Shown: positions 5,899-7,713 of the stretch, one piece after another
Layout: each line of letters begins with the position of its first letter
Position numbering within the stretch: the first letter of the stretch is position 1
Source: CAZBZG01 sp964496245
GTDB lineage: Bacteria > Planctomycetota > SZUA-567
NCBI GenBank assembly: GCA_964496245.1
Contig: CAZBZG010000229.1
Coordinates: forward strand, 1-7,713
DNA length: 7,713 nucleotides
Reading direction: 5' to 3'
Notes under the pieces: model-generated
The model's input: the letters and a program-made list of their open reading frames with translations, nothing else
Told to the model about the DNA's origin: nothing
Database searches by the model: none
Made by a program: the position numbers and the translations under genes

Positions 5899-6354
5899 CT
5901 ACGGCGACGCCAGCCGCGCGATCTCTTTGGGGCAGAGCAGCCGATTGTAGAGGCGCAGGTCCTTGAGCGAGCCGCCCAGGGAATGGGGGCTGGTGTCGGC
6001 CGTGCGGGGGCGGGTGTAGATCCGGACCTGCTCGAAGCAGCCGCCCGCGTGCGTGTAGAGCGCGGCCGGGTCCAGGCTGCCGCGCTGGTGGATCTCCTCG
6101 CACGCGCGGTGCGGGTCGCCCTCCACGACCGGCCGCGGGCCGGAGCCGTAGGCGGTGATCGTGATCCGGTTCCCGGGTTCGCCCACGGCCCCCACGCGCA
6201 GCTGCTGGCGGATGTGCGACCCGCGCTTGAGGAGCAGCCGGTCGCCCGGCGCGAGGTCCGTGTCGTTGACGGGGCTGAAATCCTGCCAGGCCTGGTCTTC
6301 CGAGGTGCCGGCGTTCTCGTTCGATCCGGTGCGGCTGTCGATGTAGTAGTCCAT
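5899..6354 (-). pseudogene. Beta-helix N-terminus joined to LamG-like C-terminus (probable deletion remnant)
   Basis: The 151-residue frame starts MDYYIDSRTGSNENAGTSED and continues with WQDF, LAPGDRLLLKRGSHIR and ITITAYGSGPRPVVEGD. This is the opening typical of right-handed parallel beta-helix proteins such as polysaccharide lyases, normally followed by several hundred residues of helix coils. Instead, after residue 80 the sequence moves within about 45 residues to GGSLKDLRLYNRLLCPKEIARL, which looks like the closing strand of a LamG/concanavalin-type domain. There is no signal peptide. The simplest reading is an in-frame internal deletion of a large carbohydrate-active gene; a small functional protein cannot be excluded because the frame is open. 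ATG 6354 is chosen from the family start; the stop of the upstream gene is ten bases away and AGG overlaps it, suggesting one operon. Confidence 0.6.
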
Positions 6355-6364
6355 GGGGATGCAT

Positions 6365-7713
6365 CTACCTGCCGGCGGTCCGCTTGAACAGAGCGGCGCT
6401 GCCGGCCGCGAGCGTGACCTCGAGCGCGTCACCGGTTGCGGAGACCGAAGCGCCGGTCGCGAGGTCCTGCCACTGCCCGCCAGCTACGGGCGAGAGGGCA
6501 CACGCACAGTCCGTCCCGCCGAAGTTCGCGGCCAGCAGATAGAGCGCTCCGTCCCGGCCGGGCACGGTCATGGCGCGCACGGCTGCGCCGGAGCCGGACT
6601 CGGCCGCACCCACGGTCAGCGCCTCCAGGTCCGCGTGCTCGCTGAGCGCCCGCGTTCCGGCGGCATCGACCGACGCCAGGTGCACGGTGCCGCTGTCGAG
6701 GAGGATCTGTGCGCCGTAGAGGTCCTGGAACCCATCGACCAGGGGCCAGCAGAAGGTGTCGGTCAGGATGTTGCCCACCGCGTGTCCGCCGATGCGCCGG
6801 CCGCGCTGGAGCACGGTCCATTCGTTCGCGCCAAAGACGCCTACGAGCCCCAGCCGGTCGTCGATGCTCACCCAGCGGGAGCCGAGCGCGGTCATCCGTT
6901 CGTCGCCCAGGTGCCGGGGCCACTCCTCGTCGCCGCCGGCGTGCACGTAGCGGCGTTGGTTCTTGTTGAAGACATCGTTCGGGACTTCACGCTTGACGCC
7001 CAGGCAGCGGGTGAGGTACGTGCGCCGGTCGGCTTCGGTCGTGGCGTATTCGAGCCGCACGGCCGTGTGTGCATCGGGCAGGGCGGCAAAGACGATCGCG
7101 TGACGGGCGAGCGTCTCGGGCTGCCACCCTTCATGAACCCATGGCGCGCTGCGTTCGACGATGCGGCCCGCGGTCACGAACCCGCCGTCGAACTCCTGGA
7201 TGTGCTGATCCTGGAGCCAGCAGCGCGTGGGGTTGCCGAGGCCGTGGACTTCGCCGCCCAGGTTCCGCTGCCATTCGGCCAGGTCGCCGTCGTCCGGCGG
7301 CACGCAGAATCCCTGCGGGTTCTCGCACGCGAGCCAGCTCCAGCTCGCGAACCGCGTGGGCGTACGGTGGAAGACCGCGCCGTGCTCGGGTTCGCTCCAC
7401 CCGCCGGCCACGGCAGCCTCGTATCCCGCTTCGAATCCGTCGTCCTCCGCCGGTTCGGCTCTGAGCCGGGTCAGCCAGTCCGCAGCCTGGCTCAGGACCA
7501 CCGCGCGGTCGGCTTCGATCCGGCAGTAGTACCAGGGCGCCTTGGCAGTCAGTTCGTCGATGCGTTCGCAGAGGTACCGGCCGTCCGGGCTCAAGGCCTG
7601 CTCGCGGCATGCCAGGTCCACGGCCCGGCGAAGCAGCTCGCCCGCGTGCGGGTCCTGCCAGCGGTCGAGCGCCAGGATGATGATCGACAAACGCTGCTCG
7701 TCGAACTGAAAGA
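6365..7713 (-). CDS. Large protein of unrecognised family, possibly carbohydrate-active (5' end outside window)
   Basis: The frame is open to the window edge: seven further codons (FQFDEQR) precede the first possible start, a TTG at 7690, which has no ribosome site. The gene therefore most likely begins beyond the window. At least 448 residues are present. An N-terminal helical part (RLSIIILALDRWQDPHAGEL, WYYCRIEADRAVVL) leads to a long strand-rich region rich in Trp (PTRFASWSWLACENPQGF, VPPDDGDLAEWQRNL, SRWVSIDDRLGLVGVFGANE) and a terminal domain (GALYLLAANFGG, WQDLATGASVSATGDALEVT, AGSAALFKR). That terminal domain resembles the closing beta-sandwich of many glycoside hydrolases and polysaccharide lyases. 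I cannot name the catalytic family and see no assured active-site motif. The carbohydrate role is inferred from the terminal domain and from the adjacent beta-helix fragment. It ends in TAG 6367-6365. Confidence 0.8.
   Translation of the reverse strand, partial: FQFDEQRLSIIILALDRWQDPHAGELLRRAVDLACREQALSPDGRYLCERIDELTAKAPWYYCRIEADRAVVLSQAADWLTRLRAEPAEDDGFEAGYEAAVAGGWSEPEHGAVFHRTPTRFASWSWLACENPQGFCVPPDDGDLAEWQRNLGGEVHGLGNPTRCWLQDQHIQEFDGGFVTAGRIVERSAPWVHEGWQPETLARHAIVFAALPDAHTAVRLEYATTEADRRTYLTRCLGVKREVPNDVFNKNQRRYVHAGGDEEWPRHLGDERMTALGSRWVSIDDRLGLVGVFGANEWTVLQRGRRIGGHAVGNILTDTFCWPLVDGFQDLYGAQILLDSGTVHLASVDAAGTRALSEHADLEALTVGAAESGSGAAVRAMTVPGRDGALYLLAANFGGTDCACALSPVAGGQWQDLATGASVSATGDALEVTLAAGSAALFKRTAGR

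Overview
The window is a GC-rich stretch of bacterial chromosome with a mixed content: a housekeeping block on the minus strand, a divergent plus-strand block, and a degraded carbohydrate-related block on the minus strand at the right end. It contains a run of ten Ns (567-576), so it comes from a scaffolded draft or metagenome assembly. The outer-membrane barrel gene points to a Gram-negative organism. Heparan-N-sulfatase-like sulfatases beside beta-helix and other carbohydrate-type proteins would fit the Planctomycetes-Verrucomicrobia-Lentisphaerota-Kiritimatiellota group, but that placement is inference and no marker here fixes the taxon.

Left block (about 63-2087, minus strand). Transcription order is rpmB (zinc-ribbon ribosomal protein L28), a small free-standing lipoyl-domain protein with an E3-binding-like tail, azoR (FMN-dependent azoreductase, interrupted by the N run), and acpS (holo-ACP synthase). 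A good sigma70-type promoter (TTGACA, 16-bp spacer, TATGCT) lies upstream of rpmB, overlapped by a perfect 8-bp inverted repeat. All four genes face the same way with 49-155 bp gaps, so they may be one loosely spaced transcription unit. The last nine codons of a plus-strand gene enter from the left edge.

Middle block (2280-5880, plus strand). A divergent YchF/OLA1-type P-loop NTPase is followed 9 bp later by a complete cytoplasmic-type sulfatase, then by the first 44 codons of a second sulfatase that stops abruptly, and then by an outer-membrane protein of the phenol meta-pathway/SphA-like type with its own signal peptide and ribosome-binding site.

Right block (5899-7713, minus strand). A large protein of unrecognised family, open at the window edge and with a C-terminal beta-sandwich-like end, is followed 10 bp later by a short protein that starts like a right-handed beta-helix polysaccharide lyase and ends like a LamG-type lectin domain, probably an internal-deletion remnant. 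This block converges on the outer-membrane protein gene.

I see no tRNA, rRNA, CRISPR array, transposase or attachment site, and no gene-free stretch longer than 300 bases. I found no clear new multi-gene system. The points most worth a second look are the assembly gap that appears to be a 6-bp overlap, the stand-alone lipoyl/E3-binding protein, the YchF homologue with altered nucleotide-binding motifs, and two truncated carbohydrate-related genes.
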